In this document: positions 14,109 to 25,017 of the stretch, piece after piece | Numbering within the stretch: position 1 is the stretch's first letter | Layout: each line of letters opens with the position of its first letter | Assembly: GCF_000708885.1 (NCBI RefSeq) | Contig: NZ_JEOE01000004.1 | Span: forward strand, 62,001-126,000 | Source: Cellulomonas sp. HZM | GTDB taxonomy: Bacteria; Actinomycetota; Actinomycetes; Actinomycetales; Cellulomonadaceae | Length of the DNA: 64,000 bases | Direction of reading: 5' to 3' | Notes under the pieces: generated by a model | Told to the model about the DNA's origin: nothing | What the model saw: only the letters and a program-made list of their open reading frames with translations | The model's database searches: none | Position numbers and translations under genes: made by a program

Positions 14109-16394
14109 TCAGCCGCCCTGCGCGCCCATAGCCATACCGATCGTGGCGGGTGCCTCAAGGATCGCCAGGACATCCCGTCGAGCTCGCCGTACCGGGCGAA
14201 CGACGACGACCCCGCGGCCGTCCGCGAGCTCCAGGTAGCCGAGGCCGCTGAGCTGCTGCACAACCTCGTCGACAAGGGGACGAAGTTCAAGCGGCAGCCC
14301 TCGTGAAAGAGCAGGCAGCTGGCGACCACCGCCCGCCTGCACATAGACCTTCTTCAAGATCGTTAGGGCAACGCGGTGTGGGTTGGGCAGATCCTGGCGG
14401 AGCAGGCCCGCTGTGGTCCGCTCGGCCCCCTCGAACGCGTGGATCGTGCAGTTCGAGAAGTGGCCCGCGAGGCTTTCCGGGATGCTCCGCCAGCCTTCGA
14501 CCGTCCCAATGTCGCAATTCTGAAAGGTCGGGAAACTTGTTCCCTCGACGATCTCTGACACGTCCAGGGTCTCGATCAAGCACCCCGACAACGTTGCGTC
14601 GCCAAGAGCTGCATCCTCGTCGGCGAGTTCCAGTCGTTCGATCAGCAGATCTGCGAGGAACGGGCTGGGCCTTACTTCCCGCGCAGACGGCACGAGCGCC
14701 AGAACGGATGCGGCGTCGAACAGGATGGCGTCGTACAGTCCTTCATTCGATCTTGCCTGCATGCAGGCAGCGATCGCGGAGCCGTCGAACTTGCCGCTAA
14801 TGAGTTCGTCTGCGGCCACTTCCGCTACGAGGGCTGAACTGGTTGTCGACCACCTTGCCCGGGAGCGCATGGGGTGTTCGGCGTATGGAGCGGCTAGGTA
14901 GCGCGAGAGGTCGATTGCGAACGCGGCATCTGCGAAGTCGGAGTCTACAAATGTCCGCATCTCCTCGGTTCCAGAACCGTTGGAGCGCGCGAGCCCAGGT
15001 AGGCGAAGCAGTGCCTGAACACCCTCTTCCTCGGCTTCATATCCACAGATGTCGTAAAACGCGCGGCGCATGCTTTCGAGCGAGATGGGGCCGCGCCCGT
15101 CTGAGTCCTCGCGTGCAACAAGCGCGATCCGGGCCACAAGGGACTCGAAAGTCTCGGCAGGAATCGACGTAACTCGCCCGGCCTCGCGCTCCGACACCAG
15201 GCGGATTAGGCGCCGCCATCCTCGCCCACGTTCTACGGCGCCGAGCAGTTCGGAAGACATGACGTCGGGAGTTTGAGCTAGATACTCGACGAAGAGCGGC
15301 CGAGATGGGAGCCAGGCCGGGAGATCAACGTCCCCAATAAGTGCTTCGACTTGCTTGTCGTCAAAGTCAAGCAACTCAAAGTGAACGCACGTCGGCATGC
15401 CCAGCGTGTCGTACAGCTCTTTCTGGGAAGCGAAGTACTGGGGTCGGCCCGAGATGACAACCGACGCGTTCGGTGGAGTGTCGGCGACAAGTTGGCGTAC
15501 TGGAGCGAGTGTCTGCCAACGGATCGCCTTGAGGTCGCGGGCCGTTCCAACCCACCTCGTCGGCACGAGCTCGTCGAACCCATCGAGAAGAAGATCGGCG
15601 TGGCCGGCTCGCCAGGCAGCGATGAGTCCATTCGAGCCGGCAAAGCCAATCTCTTCAGCGTGTCGTTGGAGAATCTCGCGAGGCGAACGAAGGCCAACGC
15701 AATCACGAATGTTGACGTGAATCGGGAATCTGCGCTCGTTCGGCTTTTGAAAGTAAGCCGAACGAAGCCGCCCGAACATCTCCTTGAGCGCTGCGCTCTT
15801 TCCGATTCCAAAATCGCCCGTAACGACGAGTCGCGCGCCCCGCTCAACTTCGCGGACGACATCATTTACCTTCGTCGCCTCTCCGGTAGATGCAAGGTTG
15901 AGCGTCGGCTCGACGTAACTGCGAGTTGGGGTGGGGGTGGACGTAAGGAGCGCCGAGGCGCTGCCGAACGGCGCGTTTCGCCGTAAGGCGATGTACCCCT
16001 CGACGTCGACGAGGCTTTTCTGCAGCGTCAGGAAACTGAGGCAGTGCAGAGTCACGCCGTGGGCTCTCGCAATGGCGTCGATAGCCTTCTTCTGCTCGAT
16101 CTCCGGCTCTTGCTGAGTGACGAAATAACCTGTCGCGCTCTTGTACCGGTTCTTGGCATCCGACAAGAGGTGCTTTATCAAGCGGGCGAGCTTCCCGCCG
16201 TCCTTATTGGCTTTGTCTTTCGTGCGCAACGTGGTGAACTCGTAGACGTTGATGGAGTTTTCGTCGATGAAGGCGCCGTCGTGCTCCGCGCCCTCAAACT
16301 CGACAGCACCTTGCAAGCCGGATGGGTCGTGCTTTGCTCGTGCGACGGCGAGAGCCCTCTGCTCAAACTCGCGACCAAGGTCCTCGGCGACCAT
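14109..16394 (-). CDS. Nuclease-like/NACHT STAND ATPase (bacterial NLR-like defence protein)
   Basis: 761 aa. Residues 1-135 resemble the Mrr/PD-(D/E)xK restriction fold (E-F-E-G-A-E-H-D-G at 32-40, then Y-E-F-T-T at 51-55), with the usual ExK appearing as E52-F-T54. The NACHT NTPase follows: Walker A GDFGIGKS (193-200), Walker B LLLDGFDE (268-275) and a sensor-like V-V-I-S-G-R-P-Q-Y-F (312-321). The region after 380 is helical. Near the C-terminus two F-x-N-C-x-I rungs (about residues 645-690) resemble a beta-helix, then a possible winged helix. Bacterial NACHT proteins sense phage products, oligomerise and activate their effector (family knowledge). It starts 72 nt after hsdR in the same direction; AAAGGGA precedes the ATG. 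Confidence 0.88.
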   Translation of the reverse strand: MVAEDLGREFEQRALAVARAKHDPSGLQGAVEFEGAEHDGAFIDENSINVYEFTTLRTKDKANKDGGKLARLIKHLLSDAKNRYKSATGYFVTQQEPEIEQKKAIDAIARAHGVTLHCLSFLTLQKSLVDVEGYIALRRNAPFGSASALLTSTPTPTRSYVEPTLNLASTGEATKVNDVVREVERGARLVVTGDFGIGKSAALKEMFGRLRSAYFQKPNERRFPIHVNIRDCVGLRSPREILQRHAEEIGFAGSNGLIAAWRAGHADLLLDGFDELVPTRWVGTARDLKAIRWQTLAPVRQLVADTPPNASVVISGRPQYFASQKELYDTLGMPTCVHFELLDFDDKQVEALIGDVDLPAWLPSRPLFVEYLAQTPDVMSSELLGAVERGRGWRRLIRLVSEREAGRVTSIPAETFESLVARIALVAREDSDGRGPISLESMRRAFYDICGYEAEEEGVQALLRLPGLARSNGSGTEEMRTFVDSDFADAAFAIDLSRYLAAPYAEHPMRSRARWSTTSSALVAEVAADELISGKFDGSAIAACMQARSNEGLYDAILFDAASVLALVPSAREVRPSPFLADLLIERLELADEDAALGDATLSGCLIETLDVSEIVEGTSFPTFQNCDIGTVEGWRSIPESLAGHFSNCTIHAFEGAERTTAGLLRQDLPNPHRVALTILKKVYVQAGGGRQLPALSRGLPLELRPLVDEVVQQLSGLGYLELADGRGVVVVRPVRRARRDVLAILEAPATIGMAMGAQGG

Positions 16395-16466
16395 CGGATC
16401 CCTTTCGATCGAGTGACGAGTTGCTGACGCTGGAACGTGCGCCGTGTTGAGGTCGACCCCAGGTCG

Positions 16467-19400
16467 TTAAGCCGTGCTTGGTAGCGTGCTCGCCGCCGCG
16501 TGGATCATCGCGCCGATCTCGGCGATGAGCCGGTGGGAGTCGGTGTTCCCCGAGGCGATGTAGTCGGCGATCGCGTTGTGTGAGTGCTGGTTGGCGAACA
16601 CCGCGTCGACGACGGCGTCCGACAGGTCGGGAGACTCGAGGAACTGCACGCGGGAGTTGACGCGCGCCTGCTCGACGAGCGCCTCGTTCTCCAGCAGCAC
16701 GGCGCCGAGGGTGTCGACGAACCCTTCCACCTGGCTGCGCGAGAACTCGGCACCGAACAGGTCGTTGAGCCGGTCGATGACGGCCTGGAACGCGATCAGC
16801 ACAGGGTCGGGTGCCTTGCCGGAGCCCGCGGCGACGACTCCGCGGAGCCCGGCTCCGCTACCGAGCGTGATGTCCTGGGTCTCGCCGGGCGTGTGCTTGA
16901 TCTTCTTCAGCACGACGTCCGACACGTCGATCTCCGCCGTCACGGTCGACGGCCGGATGTACCGCTCGAGCAGGCGCAGGAAGATCGCGCGCTTCTCGAG
17001 CTGGGTGTCGGCGTAGTCGACGACCTGGCTCATGAAGTCGTAGAGCCGCACGAACGTGCCGACGTCCTTGCGGAACTGGTCGAGCGCCTCTACCTCGGCA
17101 GTGTCCTCGCGCCGGACGGCGTCGGTGTACCGCTTCGTGAACTCGTCGCGGGCCGGCTTGATCGTCGCCGCCAGCGCGTTGTTGCCGGCGCGTCCTACCC
17201 ACGCTGCAACGCAGGCGTCTACCTGTGCCTCGGTGAACACGGCGGCCTGGTCGAGCTTGGCGGAGATGTCGTGGACGACGTTCGGGTCTGTCGTCGTCTC
17301 CAGGCGAGCGTCGGTGTAGTACGGCTCGAAGGACTTGCGGATCTCCTCGGGGTCGTTGACGAAGTCCAGGACGAACGTGACGTCCTTGCGCACCCCCGAC
17401 GGGGTCCGGTAGGTACGGTTGAGCCGCGAGAGTGTCTGCACCGCGAGGACGCCGGACAGGCGCTTGTCGACGTACATCGCGGACAGCAGCGGTTGATCGA
17501 AGCCCGTCTGGAACTTGTTCGCGACGAGCAGCACCTTGTACTCAGGCCCGGAGAATGCCGAGGCGATCTGCGACCCGACCTTGGTCGGGTTCATCGACGA
17601 CTCGGTGAACTGCCCCGGCCCGGTGTCCGCGTCCTCGACTGACCCGGAGAACGCGACGAGGGTGCCGATGTCGGTGTACCCGCGCTTGGCGATGTAGGCG
17701 TCGATCTGCGTCTTGTACCGGACCGCGGCCTTGCGGGAATCGGTGACGACCATCGCCTTGGCGTGCCCGTCGAGCAGGTGGGCGACGTTCTCGCGGAAGT
17801 GCTCGACGATGATCGCGCACTTCTGGCTGATGTTCGTCGGGTGCAGCTTCACCCACCGCATCAGGCCCTTGGTCGCGGCGGCCTTGTCGACGAGCATGTC
17901 CTCGAACGCCTGCTCGACGGGGCTGTCGTAGCCCTCCTCCGGCTGCGGGACACCCGCGACGCTCCGGGCGATCTGCCACGCCGTGTCGTAGGTCTGGTAG
18001 CCGCGCAGCACGTCGAGGATGAACTCCTCCTCGATGGCCTGCTTCATCGTGTACGTGTGGAACGGCCGCGGGATGCCGTCGGCGTCCGGGGTACCGAATA
18101 GCTCGAGCGTCTTGGCCTTCGGGGTCGCCGTGAACGCGAAGAACGACACGTTCGGCGTAGTCGCCCGTGCGGTCATCTCGGCGGCGAGCTCGTCCTCCAC
18201 GGAGATCTCGCCGCCGTCGTCCAGGTCTGCCTTCTCCGCGGCGGACAGGATCGTGCGGATCTTCCCGGCCGTCGCACCCGACTGCGACGAGTGGGCCTCG
18301 TCGGCGATCACGGCGAACGTCCGGCCGGCGAGGCCCCGGTTCTCGGCGATGGCCTCCATCGCAAACGGGAAGGTCTGCAGCGTGACGACGACGATCAGCT
18401 TGCCGCCCGTTAGCGCCTGAGCCAGCGCCTGGGACTTTGAGCCCGACTTGCGGGCCTCGACCTCGTCGACGGTCGTGATGATGCCTTCGCCGCCCGACGA
18501 CCCGGTGTCGGCCGAGTCGATCTGACGGACGGCGACCTGCAGCTGGTCGTCCAGCACGGTGCGGTCGGTGACGACGATGACCGTGTCGAACACCTTGCGG
18601 TCCTGGTCGTCGAACAAGCGCGCCAGCCGGTGCGCCGTCCACGCGATCGAGTTCGTCTTCCCTGATCCGGCCGAGTGCTGGATCAGGTACTTCTGCCCTG
18701 GTCCGTGCTGACGGGCGTGCGCCACCATCGCGGTGACGGCCTCCCACTGGTGGTAGCGCGGGAACAGCAGCGTCGTCGACTTCGACACCGCACCGCTGAT
18801 CGGGTCACGCGACTGCCGCGTCTCGACGTGGCAGAACTTGCCCAAAATCGTCAGCCACGCGTCCCGCTCGAGGACCTTCTCCCACAGGTAAGACGTGGCC
18901 GAGCCGAACGGATTCGGGGCGTTGCCCTTGCCGCCGTGGCCGTCGCCCGCGTTGAACGGCAGGAAGTGCGTCTTGTCCCCCGCGAGGCGGGTGGTCATCC
19001 ACACCTCCTCGTTCGACACCGCGAAGTGCACGAGCGCGCGGTTGCCAAACCCGAGCAGCGGCTGCACGTGCCCACCGGGGTCTTTGGGCTGACGAGCCTT
19101 CTTGTACTGATCGATCGCCTCGGCGACCGACTGCGTGAAGTCCGTCTTCAGCTCCAGCGTCGCCACCGGCAGGCCGTTGACGAACAGCACCAGGTCGAGT
19201 GACCGGTTGTCCTTCGTCGAGAAGTGCACCTGCCGCATGACCCGAACCCGGACTGTGGCATAGTCCGCCAGCGTCGTCGGGTTCAGCGAGGTCGCCGGCT
19301 TGAACTGGCACATCCGGAACGACGACGACACGTGCTTGAACCCGCGCCGCAGCACGTTCAGCGCGCCGCCACCCTGGTCGGCCGGGGTGTCGAGCACCTT

Positions 19401-19643
19401 GCACAGCCGGTCCAGCAGCGCGCTTGTCGCGGCCGGCTCCCGCGACGTGCCGGCCTTCACCGACCTGGCGAACTCCTCCGGCTGTGTGTCCTGTAACCAG
19501 CCCAGCACGTCGCCCGGGATGATCGCCCGCTCCCGGTCGTACTCCGCGCCCGGCTCGTGGTCCGTCAGCGAATACAGCCAGCCGTGCCTCGCGAGGTGGG
19601 CGCACAGCTCGGACTCGAACGGCTTCTCGTTGTAGTCCGCCAT
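16467..19643 (-). CDS. hsdR: Type I restriction endonuclease subunit R (HsdR)
   Basis: 1058-aa motor/nuclease subunit that translocates DNA and cuts it when the target is unmethylated. The N-terminal PD-(D/E)xK site is intact: D150, then E164-L-K166, followed by the Q-x-x-x-Y helix (I-D-Q-Y, 177-180). Walker A is HSAGSGKT (323-330), the helicase box is I-A-D-E-A-H (DEAH), motif III is F-T-A-T-P and motif VI S-R-L-N-R. Length is typical. ATG 19643 is chosen because AGGGGG lies 7 nt upstream; a GTG one codon before is possible. It abuts hsdS and is followed by the NACHT gene. Confidence 0.97.
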   Translation of the reverse strand: MADYNEKPFESELCAHLARHGWLYSLTDHEPGAEYDRERAIIPGDVLGWLQDTQPEEFARSVKAGTSREPAATSALLDRLCKVLDTPADQGGGALNVLRRGFKHVSSSFRMCQFKPATSLNPTTLADYATVRVRVMRQVHFSTKDNRSLDLVLFVNGLPVATLELKTDFTQSVAEAIDQYKKARQPKDPGGHVQPLLGFGNRALVHFAVSNEEVWMTTRLAGDKTHFLPFNAGDGHGGKGNAPNPFGSATSYLWEKVLERDAWLTILGKFCHVETRQSRDPISGAVSKSTTLLFPRYHQWEAVTAMVAHARQHGPGQKYLIQHSAGSGKTNSIAWTAHRLARLFDDQDRKVFDTVIVVTDRTVLDDQLQVAVRQIDSADTGSSGGEGIITTVDEVEARKSGSKSQALAQALTGGKLIVVVTLQTFPFAMEAIAENRGLAGRTFAVIADEAHSSQSGATAGKIRTILSAAEKADLDDGGEISVEDELAAEMTARATTPNVSFFAFTATPKAKTLELFGTPDADGIPRPFHTYTMKQAIEEEFILDVLRGYQTYDTAWQIARSVAGVPQPEEGYDSPVEQAFEDMLVDKAAATKGLMRWVKLHPTNISQKCAIIVEHFRENVAHLLDGHAKAMVVTDSRKAAVRYKTQIDAYIAKRGYTDIGTLVAFSGSVEDADTGPGQFTESSMNPTKVGSQIASAFSGPEYKVLLVANKFQTGFDQPLLSAMYVDKRLSGVLAVQTLSRLNRTYRTPSGVRKDVTFVLDFVNDPEEIRKSFEPYYTDARLETTTDPNVVHDISAKLDQAAVFTEAQVDACVAAWVGRAGNNALAATIKPARDEFTKRYTDAVRREDTAEVEALDQFRKDVGTFVRLYDFMSQVVDYADTQLEKRAIFLRLLERYIRPSTVTAEIDVSDVVLKKIKHTPGETQDITLGSGAGLRGVVAAGSGKAPDPVLIAFQAVIDRLNDLFGAEFSRSQVEGFVDTLGAVLLENEALVEQARVNSRVQFLESPDLSDAVVDAVFANQHSHNAIADYIASGNTDSHRLIAEIGAMIHAAASTLPSTA

Positions 19644-20890
19644 CACGCCACCCCCTGCGTCGCCCGGCGCGCGCTGCGCACGTCGATCTGGCCGGTTACG
19701 GCCGCCGTGATCAGCGCCGCCCGGCGCTCCTTCGCGAGGGCGACGTGCCGCTCTGTCTTGGAGATGAGGGCGTCAATACGTTCAACGCTCTGATCCACGG
19801 CCCTCGTGATCCGTTCCTGCTCGTGAATCGGCGGGCAGGCAAACTGTGCGGATCGGATCAGCGCTCCGTTGAGTAAAGGTGCACCGTAGATGTTTGTGTT
19901 GGCGTTCTTCGGGACGAACACCGGCAGCGCGTAATAGGCGTAGTCCATCCGGAGGTACGGGCTTTCCCTAAAAGTCGCTATGGCCTCGTTGGTGTACATC
20001 GGACGCTCAACGAGGGACACGAGGCCGACGCTGAGTTTAAATGAGAACAGGAGATCGCCGGGGTTCGAGAGTGCCTGGCCGTCAATGGCCGCAGTGCTGA
20101 GTCGCTTGGAAGTGCTGGATATGCGCTTCGCGCGCATGTCCGAGATATTTGCCCATAGGTGCTCGCCGTCATACATCGCGTCGTCGCCGGTCGGTGGTGT
20201 CCATCCTGTTGTGAACTGCGCAAAATGCCTAAGTGGGCCGACGCGCCATTCTTTGGGCACCATTGGGAGCCAGCGGATCGACGTCTGACGGAGTTCCGCC
20301 TCCCCCTCTGCTCCGCAGGTCACGAAGTGTTTGATGGTTGCGGTGCGGCGTTCCCGGAGGGTTGTGATGAGCTGGGTCTGCTTGTCGATCAGCGTGTCGA
20401 TCCGCGACGTCTGCTCGTCCAGGAAGTCCGCAATCGCCCGCTGCTCCGCCATGTCAGTCACCACAACGGGAAAGCGCTTGATGAAGTCGATCGGAACGCG
20501 CCGGAGGTTTCCAACGCCCTGAAGGGTGGTTGCGCCCTCTTGAAGGAATGGCTGAGACCTGCATAGGTACGTGACGAACTGCGCGCATGTGTTAGCGCGG
20601 GCCCGCAATACATGGACTTCGGTCGTTGCCGCGCCTGGCACATTCGGCGTTGTAGTTACCCGTCCCGCCTCGAAGGTCGGCGTGATCTTCGGAAGCAGGA
20701 TGTCGCCCCCGTCGAATCGTGTGTAGCCGCTCTCGACGGCGTGCTTCGGTGGACGGCGCTCCCAGTCTGCGCGGCCGTCGGGCCACACAGCTTCGAGCGG
20801 CACGAACAGGACGGCATTGTCGGCTGGCAGGGCGTCGAAGGCTGGTGTTGGTGGGTTGAGCTCCACCAGGCGTCCGAGAGTCGTCGTCAC
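19643..20890 (-). CDS. hsdS: Type I restriction-modification specificity subunit S (HsdS)
   Basis: 415-aa DNA-recognition subunit. Two target-recognition domains (about 5-145 and 205-350) are each followed by a conserved coiled-coil spacer: E-Q-R-A-I-A-D-F-L-D-E-Q-T-S-R-I-D-T-L-I at about 147-166 and E-R-I-T-R-A-V-D-Q-S-V-E-R-I-D-A-L-I at about 353-372. The bipartite target cannot be predicted. GTG 20890 overlaps the hsdM stop (GTGA). The TRD-coding parts have visibly more A/T and non-GC third bases than the flanking core genes, a common sign of exchange of specificity domains. Confidence 0.96.
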   Translation of the reverse strand: MTTTLGRLVELNPPTPAFDALPADNAVLFVPLEAVWPDGRADWERRPPKHAVESGYTRFDGGDILLPKITPTFEAGRVTTTPNVPGAATTEVHVLRARANTCAQFVTYLCRSQPFLQEGATTLQGVGNLRRVPIDFIKRFPVVVTDMAEQRAIADFLDEQTSRIDTLIDKQTQLITTLRERRTATIKHFVTCGAEGEAELRQTSIRWLPMVPKEWRVGPLRHFAQFTTGWTPPTGDDAMYDGEHLWANISDMRAKRISSTSKRLSTAAIDGQALSNPGDLLFSFKLSVGLVSLVERPMYTNEAIATFRESPYLRMDYAYYALPVFVPKNANTNIYGAPLLNGALIRSAQFACPPIHEQERITRAVDQSVERIDALISKTERHVALAKERRAALITAAVTGQIDVRSARRATQGVA

Positions 20891-22857
20891 GCCTCAACCT
20901 CGCGCAGCAGGCCGAGAATCTCCCCCACGAGCGCGTCGAGGTCCCGGTCGATCTCCTCGAGCGGCCGCGGCGGGACGTAGGTGTAGAAGTGTCGGGTGAA
21001 CGGGATCTCGTAGCCGACCTTGGTCTTGGTTCGGTCGACCCAGGCGTCGGGAACGTGCGGCAGCACCTCGGCCTGCATGTACGCGTCGATCACGGCGCGC
21101 TCGGTGCCGTCGGCGTCGGCGGTCTTGGGTGTGCTGTTCCAGCCGAAGGGGATGTTCTCGGTGTCGCGCAGCTTCGGGTCGGGCTCCGGATCGCCCTTGG
21201 CATCGCGAACCTCGTCGGCGGTCTCGTCCCGCTCGCCGATCGTCAGCCACAGCGTGCGGCGCTGCGGCGTCGTGAGCGTGACGCCGTTCGAGCCGAGGTG
21301 CTTGCCGAGGTCCTTCATGAATGCGTCGCGGTTGAGGTAGACGTGCTCGCCGAACGTGGCGAGCACGTCCGCCAGTCGGTCGCGGTCGACGGCCTTGAGC
21401 TTGGGCTCGTCGCGTACGAGAGCGACCCGCTCGGCCGTGCAGGTGAAGCACAGGCGCAGCGGGCGCTCGACGGTGATGGTCCAGTAGCCGAAGTCCTGCG
21501 TGTCGAAGATCTTCGAGGTCTCGCTGGTCTCGAACGACGCGTAGTCGGCGAGGATCGCCTTGCGGTCGACGTCGCTGATCTCGACGCGCTTGGAGCCGAG
21601 CGACTTGCGCATCTTGCTCGAACGCCCGGAGCCGTCGATGAGCTGCACCTTGCCGGCCCGCTCGTCGGACTTGGTGTTGTCGAGCACCCACACGTACGTC
21701 GAGATGCCGGTGTTGAAGAACATGTCCGTCGGCAGTGCGACGATCGCCTCTACCAGGTCCTTCTCCAGCAGCCAGCGACGGATCTCCGACTGTCCCGAGC
21801 CGGCGCCGCCGTTGAACAGCGGTGACCCGTTCATCACGACCCCGACGCGCCCGCCGCCCTGCGACGCCGGGCGCATCTTCGAGGCGAGGTGCAGCAGGAA
21901 GAGCATCTGCCCGTCGCCGACGCCCGGGAGCCCCGGTCCGAACCGGCCGGCCAACCCGCGCTTGTGCTCGTCCTTGACCGCCTTCTCCGACGCCTTCCAG
22001 TCCACGCCGTAGGGCGGGTTGGCCAGGCAGTAGTCGAAGGTCTGGCCGGGGAACTGGTCGTCAGCCAGGGTGTCGCCCAGCTTGATGTTGTCCGGGTTCT
22101 GGCCCTTGGCGAGCAGGTCGGACTTGCAGATCGCGTACGACTGGTCGTTGATCTCCTGCCCGTACAGGGTCAGGCGCGCGTCGGGGTTCTCGTCGCGCAG
22201 GTGCTCCTCGGCCAACGAGAGCATGCCGCCGGTGCCTGCCGTGGGGTCGTAGACCGTGCGGACGGCGCCCTTCTCGGCCAGGGCGGCGTTGTCCTCGGCG
22301 AATATCAGGTCGACGACGAGGCGGACCGCGTCGCGCGGCGTGAAGTGGTCACCGGCAGTGGCGTTGGACGCCTCGGCGAAGCGGCGGATCAGATCCTCGA
22401 ACAGATCGCCCATGTCGGAGTTCGAGATGACGTCCGGGTGCAGGTCCACCTTCGTGAACCGCTCGACCACCAGGTAGAGACGGTCCTTCTCGGCGAGCTT
22501 GGCGACGACCTCGTCGAACTTGAACCGGTCGAACACGTCGATCGCGGAGGAGAACGAGTGCACGTACTCCACGAGGTTGGCCTGTAGGCCGTCCGGGTCT
22601 TGCAGCAGGCCGGTGAGCGTGAACTTCGAGGTGTTGTAGAACCGCAGCCCCGTGGCTTGCCGCACGAGCGAGGCCTGGCGCATCTCGGAGTCGACGCCGG
22701 CGATCAGGCCGGCGATCTGCTCGCGATGGGGCTCGAGGATCGCGTCGAGCCGGCGCAGGATCGTCATCGGCAGGATGACCGACCCGTACTCGTGCTGCTG
22801 GTACGGGCCGCGCAGCTGGTCCGCGATCCCCCACACGAAGCTGCTGAGCTTGCTCAC
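20887..22857 (-). CDS. hsdM: Type I restriction-modification methyltransferase (HsdM)
   Basis: 656-aa N6-adenine methyltransferase. It has the N-terminal helical HsdM_N region (about 1-140), SAM-binding motif I YDPTAGTGGM (203-212) and catalytic motif IV NPPY (280-283), and a C-terminal extension of about 200 aa typical of larger HsdM proteins. With HsdS it protects host DNA; with HsdR it restricts. GTG 22857 is supported by GAGG 8 nt upstream. First gene of the operon; 303 nt separate it from the divergent dnaK. Confidence 0.97.
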   Translation of the reverse strand: MSKLSSFVWGIADQLRGPYQQHEYGSVILPMTILRRLDAILEPHREQIAGLIAGVDSEMRQASLVRQATGLRFYNTSKFTLTGLLQDPDGLQANLVEYVHSFSSAIDVFDRFKFDEVVAKLAEKDRLYLVVERFTKVDLHPDVISNSDMGDLFEDLIRRFAEASNATAGDHFTPRDAVRLVVDLIFAEDNAALAEKGAVRTVYDPTAGTGGMLSLAEEHLRDENPDARLTLYGQEINDQSYAICKSDLLAKGQNPDNIKLGDTLADDQFPGQTFDYCLANPPYGVDWKASEKAVKDEHKRGLAGRFGPGLPGVGDGQMLFLLHLASKMRPASQGGGRVGVVMNGSPLFNGGAGSGQSEIRRWLLEKDLVEAIVALPTDMFFNTGISTYVWVLDNTKSDERAGKVQLIDGSGRSSKMRKSLGSKRVEISDVDRKAILADYASFETSETSKIFDTQDFGYWTITVERPLRLCFTCTAERVALVRDEPKLKAVDRDRLADVLATFGEHVYLNRDAFMKDLGKHLGSNGVTLTTPQRRTLWLTIGERDETADEVRDAKGDPEPDPKLRDTENIPFGWNSTPKTADADGTERAVIDAYMQAEVLPHVPDAWVDRTKTKVGYEIPFTRHFYTYVPPRPLEEIDRDLDALVGEILGLLREVEA

Positions 22858-23036
22858 CGGTGTTGCCTCGACTCTCGACGTACCTCACGGCGCGCGAGCG
22901 AGAGGCCCGGTCGCCACTGATCGTTCGTGAGGCTAGCGCGCCGGTGGTTCAGCGAAGCGGCGCAGCGCGAACCGGACCGAGTTGCCCGGGTCTGCGGAAG
23001 TCGTGAGCAGCCGGGAACAACCATGGCCGCTCGAGA

Positions 23037-23057
23037 GTTGAGCCCAACAGACTCAAG
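23037..23057 (+). promoter_or_regulatory. HAIR operator 1 (HspR binding site)
   Basis: GTTGAGC-N7-ACTCAAG, close to the HAIR consensus CTTGAGT-N7-ACTCAAG: right half perfect, left half 5 of 7. HspR bound here represses the dnaK operon until heat shock titrates DnaK. Confidence 0.85.
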
Positions 23058-23072
23058 TTCGCCGCCCCGAGG

Positions 23073-23087
23073 TTGCGCATCGCGCAA
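23073..23087. promoter_or_regulatory. 15-bp palindrome between the HAIR boxes
   Basis: TTGCGC-ATC-GCGCAA, a perfect 6-bp-arm inverted repeat midway between the two HspR sites. It could bind a second regulator; this is inference only. Confidence 0.45.
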
Positions 23088-23099
23088 CGCAGGGGCAAG

Positions 23100-23120
23100 G
23101 TTGAGCGTGGCGGACTCAAG
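23100..23120 (+). promoter_or_regulatory. HAIR operator 2 (HspR binding site)
   Basis: GTTGAGC-N7-ACTCAAG, with arms identical to HAIR 1 but a different spacer, 41 nt before the dnaK start. Two sites imply cooperative or layered repression. Confidence 0.85.
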
Positions 23121-23160
23121 AGGCTGTCCGAGACATCCAGCAAGGAAAGAAGGCACGCAC

Positions 23161-25013
<1,853 letters not shown>

Positions 25014-25017
<4 letters not shown>

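Larger units (their letters stand above)
22858..23160. other. Divergent hsdM/dnaK intergenic region
   Basis: 303 nt without a gene. It holds two HAIR boxes and a 15-bp palindrome on the dnaK side. The hsdM side shows no recognisable promoter. It marks the right edge of the defence island. Confidence 0.7.
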
